From Hyaloperonospora brassicae (taxonomy: Eukaryota; Oomycota; Peronosporomycetes; Peronosporales; Peronosporaceae): DNA of 64,000 nucleotides. The stretch's first letter is position 1; each line of letters starts with the position of its first letter. The notes under the pieces were generated by a model. The model saw nothing but the letters and a program-made list of their open reading frames with translations, was not told the origin of the DNA and searched no databases. This document shows positions 1 to 13,213 of this stretch, piece after piece. The position numbers and the translations under genes are program-made. Where the stretch lies: contig CANTFL010001450.1 in NCBI GenBank assembly GCA_947650285.1, positions 1 through 64,000 on the forward strand, read 5' to 3'.

Positions 1-923
1 ACAAAGAGTCAGCAGAGAACGTTTCGTTCAGGACTCCATCGCAAATGCGGCGGACCGCCAGAAACGGAACGCAGACAAGAATAGAACGACAAATGTTCTT
101 TCATTTAAGGTTAACGACCTAGTAATACTGTCTACGGTAAACTTACCTGGACATGCAGTCACTAGTGTCGGCAGTAGCAAACTACTGCCAAAATACATTG
201 GGCCATTTCGAGTGCTGCATCGCAAGGGCAATGCATACACGATCGAATTTCCACGCAAGATGCGCACGCATCCTACGTTTTACGTGGGGAGGCTCAGGCC
301 GTACTGTCAGTACGAGCCTTCTTCGTCCGATGAAGATAGCTCCCACGTTCAAGAACATCCATCAAGTTCTTGCGTTCGCGCTCCAGACGATCCGTCTGAT
401 CGCGCAGATATGATACCTCGGAACTCAACCGAGATATCTCCCCGCGAGCTGTCGCCAGCTCGCCTGAATAGGGAGCGGACATCCCGCTCGGCCTGAAGCT
501 GCACCGTGGCATAATCGGCGCAATCCCTCGCCCGATCAGCCTCGCGATCCTTGCGGTTCTTCCGCACGGTATCGGTCAAAGCGTAGCGCCGGTCGCGCTC
601 GTGCTTCAAGTCATCGCGCAATTCATCGATTGCGCGATCTATCTCACAAGGGTCGAGATGGTGAGCCGAATCATCTGAAGGAGGTCTTTCCTCCTCCACC
701 ACATCCTTTGGTGGATTCTCACGGTGGTCAACGCTTTCTAGTGGACCGTATCTTGAGCCACCGTGACGATTTAGGATCAAGGACGAGCTACCTCGTCCAG
801 TGGAGGGGGTATCCACCCTCTTGGAACAGATGGGAGCCCCGCTCTCAGCTGTTGATGGACGTTGAAGGTCTCGTCCACCAGTATGACGAGACTCATCCGA
901 TTGGTCCGAGGGCTCATCGGTAA
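1..923 (+). pseudogene. pol 3' end: integrase C-terminus and chromodomain
   Basis: The first frame (to about 465) reads the integrase C-terminal segment with a KVNDLVILST core, a KLLPKYIGPFRVLHRKGNAY stretch and RTHPTFYVGRLRPY, all typical of Ty3 integrase tails. The second frame (630-923) carries a chromodomain: FLVDRILSHRD, then [21 protein letters not shown]. This domain marks the chromovirus lineage and is thought to guide integration to modified chromatin. The two parts are separated by a one-base insertion: copy 1 has an extra T at about 465 compared with copy 2. The protein cannot be made in one piece from this copy. Confidence 0.9.
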
Positions 924-1903
924 ACACGCGCTTTGGGCGCTTGTAGACGGATTGCAAGTTTGCAATAGCGTCACGCATCTCCTTCGAGATGTGTGCTCTT
1001 CCCCAGGGCGAACTTAGGGAATACGCGTCCCTATGTGCACGCTGCGAGTTGTCAACACAACTCTTACAAGGGTCTCCCCATGTGAGGCAAGGAATGACTG
1101 CCTCACTCGACAAACAGTGCAACCGGTACCTGGCACCGGTTGGCGTTCGCCTTTCGAGCCTGATGCGTACTGCCTCAAGCTTCTTGAGCCACCCTTCTCG
1201 TCCAAAATTTCTTTACGTTTTGGACGAACGCGTTCCACGCTGCCAAAAGCGAGGCTTTGTCACGCTTTTGGTTGCCGTTATACCATCGATGTCTAAGAAA
1301 GACATCGAGGTCAAATTCTTCGTCAGCGCGAAAGTTCTTCGCGCTGGGAGTCAAGCCGTGAATCTCAGTCGCATCGAATAAGGGTATTCGATAGTGTTGG
1401 CTTGTCTCGTGAGACAAGCCATTGATGAGCCGTTCGGGCAAACACCACGGCTTCAGCTCATCACGCTTCGAAGTGTTACCTCTGTCGGTACCACGGCTCA
1501 CAGAATGACGACGTCTCACGCCATCGTCATCACGCTCGTGCGAAGAGGCACGAGTCGGCGGTGGTAAGGAATAATATTCCTCACCACTCTGATCATCGTC
1601 ATCACTGCCCAACAGACTGTGTTGCAACTCACGAGTCCGTTCGTCCGGCAGTGGCCTTGGCGAATACTGAGGCGTCGCCGGTGAGCGAGACGCCTCTGGA
1701 ACATTTCCCGAGTCAGACACGTCTGACTCGCCAGAATAGATGACCTCAATGTCAGGGTCATCATGCGCACGCGGTGTTGTACCGCGTGCACCTGCAGCAC
1801 CTCTTGCTGCAGGCGAAGAACGAGCAGCAGACGAAAAATCGTCTGCCGCAGAATCTGGCACAAGCACAGACTCTGTGTGCCTTGCGTCACCCCGCATAGA
1901 CAT
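349..1903 (-). pseudogene. Antisense ORF of the Gypsy element, copy 1 (broken)
   Basis: On the strand opposite to pol, two long frames cover this stretch: 1175-1903 (242 aa) and 349-1122 (257 aa). Together they match the single long antisense ORF at 25393-26998 of copy 2. The N-terminal part is Ser/Ala/Asp-rich. The middle has a conserved segment (HRIPLFDATELHGLTPSAKNF in copy 2, nearly identical here) and a Cys cluster (CLTWGDPCxSC). The C-terminal part is Arg/Glu-rich, likely coiled coil, and overlaps the chromodomain coding sequence. Breaks sit near 1180 and near 465. Breaks in copy 2 are elsewhere, so the ancestral frame was open. I recognise no family; function is unknown. Confidence 0.65.
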
Positions 1904-2023
1904 GTTAACTATGAGAGGTCAGGTCAAGTTATGGACGGAATTGAACCAACAAGTGCTCCCTGTCCCAATGGTGACAAATGAGTGGCCACCATATTTTCGA
2001 TAGTCACACAGTGACTATCAGTC

Positions 2024-2034
2024 AAGGGGGGTGA
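2024..2034 (+). other. Polypurine tract, Gypsy copy 1
   Basis: The purine run AAGGGGGGTGA lies directly before the TGTAAC start of the 3' LTR. This is the expected primer site for plus-strand DNA synthesis. The same tract is present in copy 2 next to its 3' LTR. Confidence 0.8.
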
Positions 2035-2429
2035 TGTAACGGGGCAGCCCGTTATATGGAATTGTCACTTTAAAGAAACAATGACAATAAAGAATAGCAG
2101 GATGAATATTCTTTGAACAATATCACCGATAGTGGTAATATTGGTGAAGCGGCCAAAGGGTCTGCTCATTGGTTGATATCTTGACGATATCAACCCACCA
2201 ATCGCCGCAGGGCGCGCGCAATGAGTGGTGAGTAGACGTCGTCATACATTCAGTTAGATTAACATAATTAAGTCAGGTCAAACAGAAAGACAGTGGTTAA
2301 AGACTTAATTATTATTAATACAACGGTTTTACTTTTTCCTTATCTACGCTTCCTCGTTTGCCTCGTGTACGTCTGTCGGGCGCACCTAAACCCTTGCGTT
2401 AAGTTCACGCAAGGGTGTGCCCCGTTACA
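2035..2429 (+). repeat. 3' LTR of Gypsy copy 1
   Basis: The repeat starts TGTAACGGGG and ends CCCCGTTACA, with the TG...CA ends of an LTR. It aligns over its length with 24868-25260, 32467-32859 and 55883-56274. It is built from successive inverted repeats, for example TGATATC/GATATCA-type and CACC/GGTG stems. Confidence 0.92.
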
Positions 2430-5400
2430 GGTATGTAAAGGCGCCACGCGAGATGTCGGCTGGTGCGATCCTTATACCGTAGCAAGGTTGGAAGGAGGAA
2501 GAGGCCGTCTCGGCATGGCGATGTAATATTGTTTTTCATGCTGTTATACAGCAGAAACAACAGTTATCACGACCGTTGTGGGACGCAGTGCCGATGCCCG
2601 TTTGGGTGAATTCTGTAAACAGCGGCTATCCTTTTTGCCGTCCAGGGTAATAATGTTTCGAGACTATGGCTGACGTCGTTGTAGGTCACGTCGCAAGTCC
2701 GCTTGTAGGTGCTACAGTAGGAGCCAGGTAAGCCAACACCTTTGCGCTTACTCAGCAATATACCACGGATGAGGCCGTTGTCTTTTGCCTGATTTGTATC
2801 GCAACTGAGGCCTTAGTACCGGTACGCTTGTCGGTAGAGGTCGGCAGCACTCATGTCATGACGGACATCGACTCTCATGGCCAGGTGATGTCGCGGGCTA
2901 TTTAGTCAAGGACTATCATTCAGAAAGCCAAGTGGCTTTGATTCGTGGTGCGGCAAAATTTCCCTTTCCACTTTTCTCTAATTTAAGGACGCGTCTTCTC
3001 TCTAGCTTTCTGCGCACCAAATTTATCCAACTCAGCAGTCGACTCTTCGCTGCTGGTTGTGCTAGTGCTTGCGTACTGTGATGATAGTTGTGAACTGAGA
3101 AACATATTGACGTGTTAACCACTGACATGCATATTTTCCTCACATAATCTTGCGTCTTCCAATGGAACTGGCATCATCATCGGCTGCTACGACAATATAT
3201 GTGGTTAACATTTAACTGGCGTGATCAGTACTAAGAGAAGTGTTGGCGACAGAAACGGTTAACGTGCAACAGCCACGTCTGTAGCGTACCCGTTCCAGGA
3301 CAACTTTCGATGTAACCACCACCGTGTTACCATTTTATAAATGCGGCAAGAAGTAACTATCCACGAAAGATTGCTCAATTGATTGCATCAAGGCTCTCCT
3401 TAGCTGGTGTAGTCGGGTACTTCATCGGCGTAACTACTCCGGTCTACCGCGCAAAATGTAACTGACCCAATCAAGGTACCATATTTCGTTTGCATTTCAC
3501 AACGAAGACTCCACGAGTCTTTGATGTCCTCCTCTCGCGCGGCTCTAGAGTATCTACAATCGCTGTTGTGCTGACGGGAAGAATATAATTGTTTGTATGT
3601 ATTTGCCTTTCTCCGAGCTAGAATATTCGTTCTCATCCATTCGACCATGTATCTTTCATTAAAATTTGATCGGTTCTAAAACCTCCACTTGCGGTCGTTC
3701 AAAATCCTATGACCTACGTGTGAACTATGTACAATATTACACAATTCAGCTATCTCGTCGCTTAATCGTTACAAACGACGCCGGCTTCATGAAAATGAAA
3801 CGACCGTGCACACCTTGACGATTGCGTTCCTTGAATTTGCATGCACTATGGTTTACATAAGGTTGACTTGAAAGTACAGACAGCTAAGGAGAGTGTTCAG
3901 ATAAGCTAGCTGGTGACCACCACATTGTCTTTGGAAGATATAAGCAAGTCGTACACGTAGTAAACGGTTTTGGGCATTTGTCGTGGTCTCTCAGATACCA
4001 CGGACTTAAAGATCGGTGCCCGGACAATGGGAGTCATTATTTGTACGACACTAAGAACTACTTATGCCGATAACGACATTCTTTTCCCGCTGAGAAATAG
4101 GTACGCCAATAAAGACATTGTTTATTTATTCTGTTCATGATCTAATACTTGCTCGCCGGTGACCCTAAAGCAAGCTTGTGCATGATCGTTCAAAATTAAT
4201 TCTTACTTCAGTGTAGTATAAATTTATCAGAGTTGGACCCTAAGCGCTTCTCTAGTAGTCCGAAATCCAACGATATCCTCGAGTCTGCGAAAAACAGTTC
4301 TGTCTACTTTCTTCGTCACTAAATGTCGTGCGGTATATTCTCTTTCGAAATGAGGTTGTACAACACAGCGGGAAAAATTCGTTATTGATCTTATATCCGC
4401 TGTTATTTAGACACTGAGTTGGTACATGCACGGTAGGGAAAAATAGTAGCTACGCACTGAATTCGGCGCGTACCGAGCACTTACCGACAACAGTGTGAGC
4501 TATTGATCTGTAAAGGAACGTGCGCGGTACGCTGGAGGAATGATAAAGACCATGCGGCTGTGCTTATTTGTAGATAACTAATGCTGTATTCTTATAATTG
4601 GGTGCTTTTAGTGTGTCTCGTCGATAAGTCCTGTATTTACTTGACTGATATCAAGTCAAGTATCGTAACTTCTTTTCTACGCTTATTGCGCGGGTACAGT
4701 AGCTATTGGTGGGTTGAAATATTGGCCTATATCTGCCAATGAGTAGACCATCGGGTCACTTCAACAATATCACCAAGTTTAGTAATTTTGTAATTAGAAT
4801 ACTAAACTTTCAATTTTTGATCATTATCGCTATTACTGGGGATCGATGAAATCGTCTCACCCGGTACAATGTATAAGTTATAGCAAGCGATACTCATATC
4901 ATGTTTTGCGCGGAGGCCCTGGCTCATTCCTTGGTCGTCTTCCATTACGTAACTTTTCGGTGACCTTACACTGGTCATCAGTGACCTCCACGAATACAAC
5001 TTCGCGCACCAGACAAGCAAGGTCATTATCGCATGTTATGCATTTGCCAGCTATGTATAATCTCGCTATAGCAAAGAACAAGTCCGATGTAAAGCCCATG
5101 GCGGCAAACTTAATCTCCGTTGTTTATGCAAACTGGTGAATCTATAGTCGCCAGACGTATGCTTCAGTAAAGTATGCAGCGATCTAGAGCATCACGAAAA
5201 TGGCTGCTTCACCGTCATGCAATTTGTCTCCGCGACAACATAGCAGCCATATTCCAGTGACCCTCAGAAAACGATATACATGTTGTTATGAATACAAAAG
5301 TCATAGTAACATAGATATCGGTTTAGATAGCGTCGCGAATCATGCCAAAAGAGAGATAATTTGATCGGCGACATTCACGCTCACAACAATTTTAAACTAG

Positions 5401-7499
5401 TACAGAATCTCGAGACCTCATTTGTCCTGGAAGCGATGAAGCGACGAAAGCAGCTCACGGAACAAAGGTGGGTGACCATCATAATTGTGACGAACAAGTA
5501 TGCTAATAATATGTTACCATATATTTCTATCTCTTACATTCTTTGTTTTGCCCCTTAAATATTCCTGAGTCCTCTAACACTTACGACAAAAATAGTGTAG
5601 CCATATATTACTTGTCAAATTGTCTCATAAGTTTTTGAGCCTTGACCAATTTGAAATTGACGCATTCTTTTTCTCTAACTTGACAAATTTCACTTATCGA
5701 AGTCCCTCATTCCTATTACTTCGAAGCGTAACGGCAGAGCTTTGTAGTGTAGTGAGGTACATATACGCAAAATCGTCGTTGCATCCCGAAAACCTGATGG
5801 GGCTGTGGACTTGACATACCATTACCACATCATATAAAAAGATGTTGCCGATATCATGAATCGGTTAAACGTGTATTTTAATGGGATATGCAAATATACA
5901 CACAGCGCAGCTAAACAACATATGCACCACAAGATTAAGTACGACGAATGTGCTTAGTAGTTCATAAAGGAGTATATAGTCGCGATCGATTCAAACGATC
6001 TGTAATAAGGTAACTGATTGCTCACACAAGTCTACACTTTATACGTGAACCATCAAGTGAGACAACAAGACGATCAAAATGTGTAAGTCTTGCCGTTGGT
6101 AGCGAGATTTACTTCACATCGCTGTGCGCCCGCTAACGCAACGCTATGTCTTGATCGAGGATAAGTCGACGATGTTGCCCTGTAAAGATTCTATATCGTC
6201 ACATAATCGTCACATTGAGGTACGATAGGCTCACAGAAACAACGTACCTGTCGATATGGATTATATGACGAAATGCACGCTCCAATTTTCTCAAATATCA
6301 CTTGAATATAGCGCTTACGGTCTAACAACATTTGTTTGGGAAGTTACTTTTTACTTGTTGCTGCTCTTGCCGTTGTGTATCTCTGGTATTGAATGCGCTA
6401 AATTTACGAGTGCTGGTTTCTTGCTACTTTTGTAGATTACGGGTGTAGACCACTGATGATATTCTATCAAATATGGCCAACACTACAGAAAACAGAGATG
6501 CATCGTGCAGATAGGGGTCATAAAGCAAGCGTACTTTGTGTCATGATTGTATCATCTAGCATCGTGCATAAAAGACGAAAGCAAGATAAAGATTTACATC
6601 CATGGCAGCTATCCAGCGAAGATGGATGTTCACGCCTATTTTGCTTCATATGTTGCATTATAATGCTTCCACATCTACTCTGCTATCGGATTCAATTTCC
6701 ACGAGATCTTTAATCAGAAATACGTATTTATTGACAGATCAGCTTGTTTACTTGGGTGTCACAGACTCCAGTTAACGAGCTCGCTTAGTACTCTTAAATT
6801 GTGTGGTTTCAGCTAAATCTCATAATCTCGTTCGTCTCGCTTCGTTGAGCTCGGTGAGCTCGGTGTGCTTTGGTTTATCGCTTCGGCGTTACCCTCTTCA
6901 GTTACAGACATCGTGGATCAACTGTAGATCTCTCTTCCATGAAGCGTACTTTATACAAAGCCAATACTACTCGTTGCGATAGCTTCTTTGTCAACACCAA
7001 TCATCTTATCTGCTTGCACAACAGCTGTAACTAGTCGGTCGCGCTTAATACTAAGTTGTTGTAAGACGTTGCCTGTTCAGCTTGTCAACGTCGACAACAC
7101 TGCTCCCACACTTCCTGTAATAATAGAAGTTGTGAGACTTTCAGAGTGCATACGGTGACATCTCCATATCCACGAGAGGTGGCAGAATGTATTTCACGAC
7201 TTCATAAATCCCGGCGAGGCTTCTGGTCATTGTTTTAAGCGGTTGGTTTGTGCTGATCCTGCTGCCGTGCTTTCTTTGTTACCGCCCATGTTCTTCCAGC
7301 GGAGGAAATGCGTCGATTCTGATGGTAGTCGACCAGAACTGGCTATACGCAACTAGCAGCATTTGCTAGAATTGTCTGCGGATAGATTCTCTACAAATGC
7401 TTTATAAGCTTCCACCAGTCCACTTTCTTAAGAGCGATCAGCTTCTCAACAAGTGATTAGGCCGAGTCGTCGGATTATGTTTCGCTGGAGCGATTGCCT

Positions 7500-7724
7500 T
7501 TACCGGAAGCGCGTTAACAGTGCCACTGATACATATTTCTCTGGACCACTCGGCTTCACCACGAGTCCTTTGTCTGCGTCGGCCTTGTTGGCTCTATCTA
7601 GGGTGGTTGCCATGACATACAGCAATGTCTCGGATTCCAAATCAAATAATTTGTGACGTGGAACTATAACAAGTTCTATCCAGAGGAAGGCTATATGAGC
7701 AGAGTGAAAAAAGCAGTTCTTCAC
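7500..7724 (-). pseudogene. Possible coding relic in the AT-rich region
   Basis: A 74-codon minus-strand frame has a more protein-like composition and higher GC than its surroundings, including VPRHKLFDLESETLLYVMAT and DADKGLVVKPSGPEKYVSVA. The flanking sequence on the same strand, down to about 7250, has further short open pieces in other frames. This could be the remnant of an old host gene or transposon. I do not recognise the family, and chance remains possible. Confidence 0.2.
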
Positions 7725-10700
7725 AAGAATTTGACTTAATGAGTCAACGAGCTTTCATCTTCAGGTTCTGATTCAAGGGACCCAAACGACTTAGAGAATC
7801 GACTGCACAGTTTGCTACCGATTCTTTGTCTCAAGAAGGTTTGACTTTATTATTATCAAAGACGCCTTAAGAAGGCACGTGCCTTTATAAGATCAAAAGG
7901 GGATTTGTACCTTATTTGTTGTCAGTGAAAAGAACATTCCAGACTAAACGTACTTAATCTAGACACTACTGTTCGAATCATTATCTGCTTATAAGATCTC
8001 GTATTGGGTGGCTAACACACGTCAGCCCTAAACAACTGATCCGATGTTCTATCATCTATTTTAGTGTTATCTCATCCCTGGTGTTAAACACACATGTTGT
8101 GTTGCTTACCAAACAACGTGTATTCATGTTACAATACTGATCAAATGCGCGTCGAGCGTGACTTACTAACGCCAATTAGTCGTAAATTTTTGTGTGTTTT
8201 AGTTAGCTGCAACTTCACTTCGAGCCACGCGCGTTTCCTGCATTCGACACACCATATTTTGTACATATTCAGCTTTTTCGTTGCACGCGAGCTGTTGCGC
8301 AACACATCACAAGACTGACAGAGTAGACACTAATTTGTCGCTTCAAGTCATAACAGTAAGCTCCATCTATACAGCGGGGTCGCAGTTTGAAACCGAAGCT
8401 GATGTATGTTTCATGTATCAATCGGTGGTTTCACCATTTAAAAATGTGTTCTAAAACGTCGATAAGGCCTTCTGGTAGCATGTTGTCACCAAGTATCGTC
8501 CTTGTAGACCGATTCTACTATCTACAGCAATAGTTTAGCAATTTTGTATTGCTTCTGTATCACGCAACTCCCGTATGCATCGAAAAATATGGAATTATAA
8601 CTTGATGTCGGGTCTTCCTTCAACTGCTGAGCGTGCGGCCTCGTTACGCTATATTTATGTATTGGTAGGCATGATGGACAAAATGATCATATAATTGTAG
8701 CAATCGGGCTCTAATTTGCTGCCAACATGCACGCAAAATTTGCTAAGAGTACGATGGATGGAGCATTACACCAAGTTAAAAAGCCTTTATGGCAAAGGAG
8801 CTAGTCGCATGTACTAATACATGGACCCGATATGTTTTGCTCACGCTCGTTTCATTACTCGACTCGGATATCGAATTCAAAGCGGAATCATATGCGAAAA
8901 GCTACAAATTAGTAGATTTCTCTTCACGACATATTTGCAACAAATGAACGAGTCTGTTGTTGGACTGGGTGCAACTCAGTAAGCGTAGCCTTGAAGATAC
9001 TACCTTGTACTCGTAAACTTCTATGGCGTGTTGCGCGCTGCAAACAATGTTGTGACCCACATTTGAGCAGGTTGCTTTCTTTTACCTGATTTGTGATAAT
9101 GTGTGCTGATACGGGATGATGTTAGGGATTTGCCATCGGCTAATACGCCGTCAGACCTTTCGCCGTCGAAATAGGTCGTTGTTGTCGTCTAGTATAATAC
9201 TCCGCACCCTCTTCGACATCTTGATGTCGCAATGCTTGCACTGCACGGTTTGCCAAATGAAAGCGTTCTTGAAGATACAGTACACAATCTGGATCTCATT
9301 ACGCCTTGCCTTTTTTCTGTTCGGCGAATATTTAGACATGTGGCACGTAAGCGGCGATCTACATCTCTGTTGTCGGCACTTATGCGTCGCTCACGTCAAT
9401 ACCATAGCGTAATTGAAGATCAATGCACGTATCCAATTAAAAGCTTTTTGTATTCTGCACTGCAAGATAGTGAGCATTTAATTAAGGTCCTCTCGCTTTG
9501 TACACCAGGAAATCAACTTTTGCAATAAATTTGTCCGCTTTATATCGCTCGTCAGCCGAGAAATTTCGATTCGGTTATTAGCAACCTAATTTTTAAGCAA
9601 CGAGTAAGCGGTCACACATTACACCAAATCGTTTATACATCTCCCAATATAATTAGTAAGGCCAACCATTCTTAAGGATGGTGCACAATGTATGACGTTT
9701 TGGCGACACATACCTTGTAGTCCCTTTCCAATCTTGGCGAGTCTTTGCGACATATGACGTTTCAATCCGCGTCAACAAGCAATTGTGCGATGGCGAATTG
9801 TCCACATAAGTATACATCATTTTTTCAGTTTGTACATACTAACTGCGTCAATTAAATGACTCGGTAGCTTCTTGGTACTGTTTGTGATAAAAATAGGTAT
9901 GCTTGGGATCTTATAGCGCTCCCCATGGTCCGGAAATCTTGCGAGTACCGCACATCATGGGTAGCCACTTAACATCGTTCATTATGCTCGTCTAGTGTTG
10001 ATGATATACACCATCTTTGACCATGATCAAGTGATCTACGGCGCCATCTAGCATCGACTGATTTTGCTTTGCTATTAGCTACCACGACATCATATAAATC
10101 GAATCATACCTTCTTCATGTTGCTTCAGTCATTCACCTCGCATTATTTGATGTCTTATTTATTAATTTTTCGTACCATCATTAATGCCTGAACTATTCAT
10201 GCGCTTGCTATGGCTGGCTCTATGCGCATCGATCATTCATTGGTTCCCCCTCTTTTTCGTAGCTTATATCTACAGTTTAATCGCATCATTGTTTCTACTT
10301 ACTAACTGCATGTTTAACGGCATCACCGGGTGTATAGTATTAGCTCGATGAATCTGGTGCGGTAATTACGTTTGTGTTGGTAATGTATCGTACAAGACGA
10401 ATGCCAAAACTTGCAATTTGTTTTCGGGCTCGTTCTATTGCGCATCTGTTTACATGATTAACATTCGGTATAGGTAGCCCAGCTACAAACGATGAATGGG
10501 ATACCGAAAGTCACGAAATTGGGTATCGTTACGAATAAGTCGGACTCATTACCAACCAGTCAGATATACGCCCGTACTTAATTTAGTCCGATGAGGCCAG
10601 AAGCCGGAATCCTTTTGACTAATCGAATCGTAATCAGATTTGGAAGATTAAGATAACCGGGTCATATATTGCTACATATGATAATTAGTCCGAAGCGATC

Positions 10701-11630
10701 TCATCTTCACTTTCTAGCCCTTACAAGCATCAGCCTATCTGATACAAAGCCCTCAACCAAACGTCTAATGAGACCGGCGGAAACATATACCCATCGAGAT
10801 TGTCGAATATAATGCTAGTTGACGATGCGATTACGTCCAAAATTATCACTAGAATTTGCGTTTTCTGAGGTAGGGTTGCAAAGTCGAGCCAATCATCTCG
10901 GAAGTTGATGGCTATCGTCCACCAATATATATGTTCACTATCCGCTATGCGCCGCAGAATATTCCCAAATAAATTTACATCGTAATCAGCCTTTATTTTA
11001 CTATCGCTATGTCGTACGTATGATCAAAGTACCACGGCATCGACTTAGAGCGTGGGTGTGGCGTTCCCAATACTCTGGTAAAGCCCACGCGCCATAATGT
11101 AATATTCTGGTACCAGCTACGTGGGGCCGGCATGCATTTTAATTCTTACAACCTGAGTAGCTTCTCCATATCCAAGCATTTACAATTTTATGCTTTATCA
11201 AATATCAGGCAACACAGTTCAACAATAAACCACGTAGTATTACATCATGTATGCATTCTCAATTTATGCATGTCGATCCAGGATCACGCTTCGTATAATT
11301 ACTACGCAGCTCGCTGATCCTCATCGATCTAAATACTTTACTAAAGTCGCTGCTCGTATGCTCTCTTGATAGTATGTTTGAGCTGGAGAGCTTACGCTCA
11401 CTCATTTCCTCTGACATCAAACACGGATGAGTTATGACGCTATACGCTCTTATTCTAGCTCGCCTACACAGTGTCTCCCTATAAAAAGATTTGATGCAAT
11501 CGGCTGAATGTTACTAGCTCATAACTGGTCGAGACTTTTCATTGTACTGACATTGATGTCTGACTCACGCAAATTTAAGACATTAGCTCAGCTATTGAAA
11601 TAATTACAAGCTAATACTCACGGAAATACG

Positions 11631-12156
11631 TGTTAGTGAGTGATGTTGGGCGACATGTGCAGGATGTATATTGCATATTAGCTTAGTTGTATTGTTCTTT
11701 GGTAGGGTTATGATGCGGAATGTTAGCGATATCGACAGAGCAACAGATTGACTCAGTCGTTTGGGAAGGGGGATTCCAATCGGGTGAGTGCGGGTTTGAG
11801 TCCCGCCGTGTGCAAGTTAATTGTGACTGACACTCACGACCTGGTGTTTGGGGTTCATTAGAACTGTACCACCCACAGTTACGTCCCCCACAACCACGCA
11901 ATCGTTTTCACTCTGCATATGACGAAGCAGAGTTTTTACCAAAGGTATATTACGAGACGTAATTACCCAGTGATAGGTAAAACAAAAAGCGGTGGAGACA
12001 GGGCACGAAATCGGTGGCTGAGAGTCACCGGCTTCTACCAGCCATTCGTTTTTGGAGATAAGGACAACATAAATACAACTCACTTTTCGGTTTTCATCCC
12101 CGGCCGTAAGCCGTCTTCATCTATCAAAAGCTCCATAGCCCAGTTATATTCTAACA
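11631..12156 (+). repeat. Solo LTR-like element, family B, copy 1
   Basis: This 526-bp repeat begins TGTTAG and ends CTAACA, an LTR-type TG...CA end with 6-bp inverted termini. It is flanked by a perfect 5-bp direct repeat, ATACG at 11626-11630 and at 12157-12161. It is highly similar to 12685-13213, which has a different target duplication, so the two are separate insertions and not the two LTRs of one element. Inside it is a tRNA-like stretch: an A-box-like TGACTCAGTCG (11749-11759) and a T-arm with stem GCGGG/CCCGC around loop TTTGAGT (11790-11806). Confidence 0.85.
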
Positions 12157-12684
12157 ATACGCACGAGTCAATCATTAAAATTTGTGGTAACTTGCAGGGA
12201 ATGCTTACAGCTTTTAGATCTCATCGAAATATGTCAGTATTGTGCATATTGTATGATATACTATGCATTTATACAACAAATTAGAAAGTCAAATTATTTT
12301 TACTCCGAGAATCTACATATTTTACCGGTCGTAACTGTGCCTATCTTGCAACGATACCTTGCAGGGTGAGTATAGCTATAACTAGCCTGATCAAAAGTGC
12401 TTGTTGATTAACACTAATCGGTAGAAATTACAGGGGAAAGCGTGAGTTATAAATGCTACTGTGCTTGAGTGTATAGTAGGATAATTGTGATGTGATTCTA
12501 CAAGTGTGACTTCTAACGTATGACTCGCCAAGTAACGCTTTTTGAGTGGAATTTATGTATTGAGTAAGCCTCGCTGAGTGCGATAATCTAAGCAAAGCCC
12601 ACCACTAACAATCTTTAATAGATTTGTAGGATTAATCTCGCTTTGTGGGACATGTCTTATTAAAGTTGCGAGGTCGGATTTAAT

Positions 12685-13213
12685 TGTTAGTGAGTGATGT
12701 TGCGGCGACATGTGCAGGATATATATTGCATATTAGCTTAGTTGTATTGTTCTTTGGTAGGGTTATGATGCGGGATGTTAGCGATATCGACAGAGCAACA
12801 GATTGGCTCAGTCGTTTGGGGAAGGAGGATTCCAATCGGGTGAGTGCGGGTTTGAGTCCCGCCGTGTGCAAGTTAATTGTGACTGACACTCACGACCTGG
12901 TGTTTGGGGTTCATTAGAACTGTACCACCCACAGTTACGTCCCCCACAACCACGCAATCGTTTTCACTCTGCATATGACGAAGCAGAGTTTTTACCAAAG
13001 GTATATTACGAGACGTAATTACCCAGTGATAGGTAAAACAAAAAGCGGTGGAGACAGGGCACGAAATCGGTGGCTGAGAGTCACCGGCTTCTACCAGCCA
13101 TTCGTTTTTGGAGATAAGGACAACATAAATACAACTCACTTTTCGGTTTTCATCCCCGGCCGTAAGCCGTCTTCATCCTGGTGAAAGCTCCATAGCCTAG
13201 TTAAATTCTAACA
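12685..13213 (+). repeat. Solo LTR-like element, family B, copy 2
   Basis: This 529-bp repeat has the same TGTTAG...CTAACA ends and is flanked by TTAAT at 12680-12684 and 13214-13218. The internal A-box-like TGGCTCAGTCG (12804-12814) and B-box-like GGTTTGAGTCC (12849-12859) start 45 nt apart, the spacing found in tRNA genes. The T-arm stem is perfect (GCGGG/CCCGC). No long ORF is present. The 523 bp between the two copies and their target repeats (12162-12679) show nothing recognisable. Confidence 0.85.

Larger units (their letters stand above)
1..2429 (+). mobile_element. Ty3/Gypsy chromovirus, 3' fragment (copy 1)
   Basis: The window opens inside a Ty3/Gypsy element. What is present is the end of pol (integrase C-terminal region and chromodomain), a stretch carrying an ORF on the opposite strand, a polypurine tract and the 3' LTR ending at 2429. 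It is closely similar to the inverted copy at 24868-32859, which serves as the reference for the missing part. A one-base insertion near 465 relative to that copy breaks pol and the antisense ORF at the same point. The 5' part, the other LTR and the left target duplication lie outside the window. Confidence 0.93.

Noticed and set aside
10587..10622. Second hammerhead-like string (CCGATGAGGCCAGAAGCC with TTAGTC/GACTAA around it)
   Set aside because: The core reads CCGATGA and GGAA instead of CTGATGA and GAAA, and there is no proper stem III. Chance similarity is more likely.
11631..13213. Two family-B repeats as the two LTRs of one short element
   Set aside because: Each copy has its own perfect 5-bp duplication (ATACG and TTAAT), which fits two separate solo insertions.
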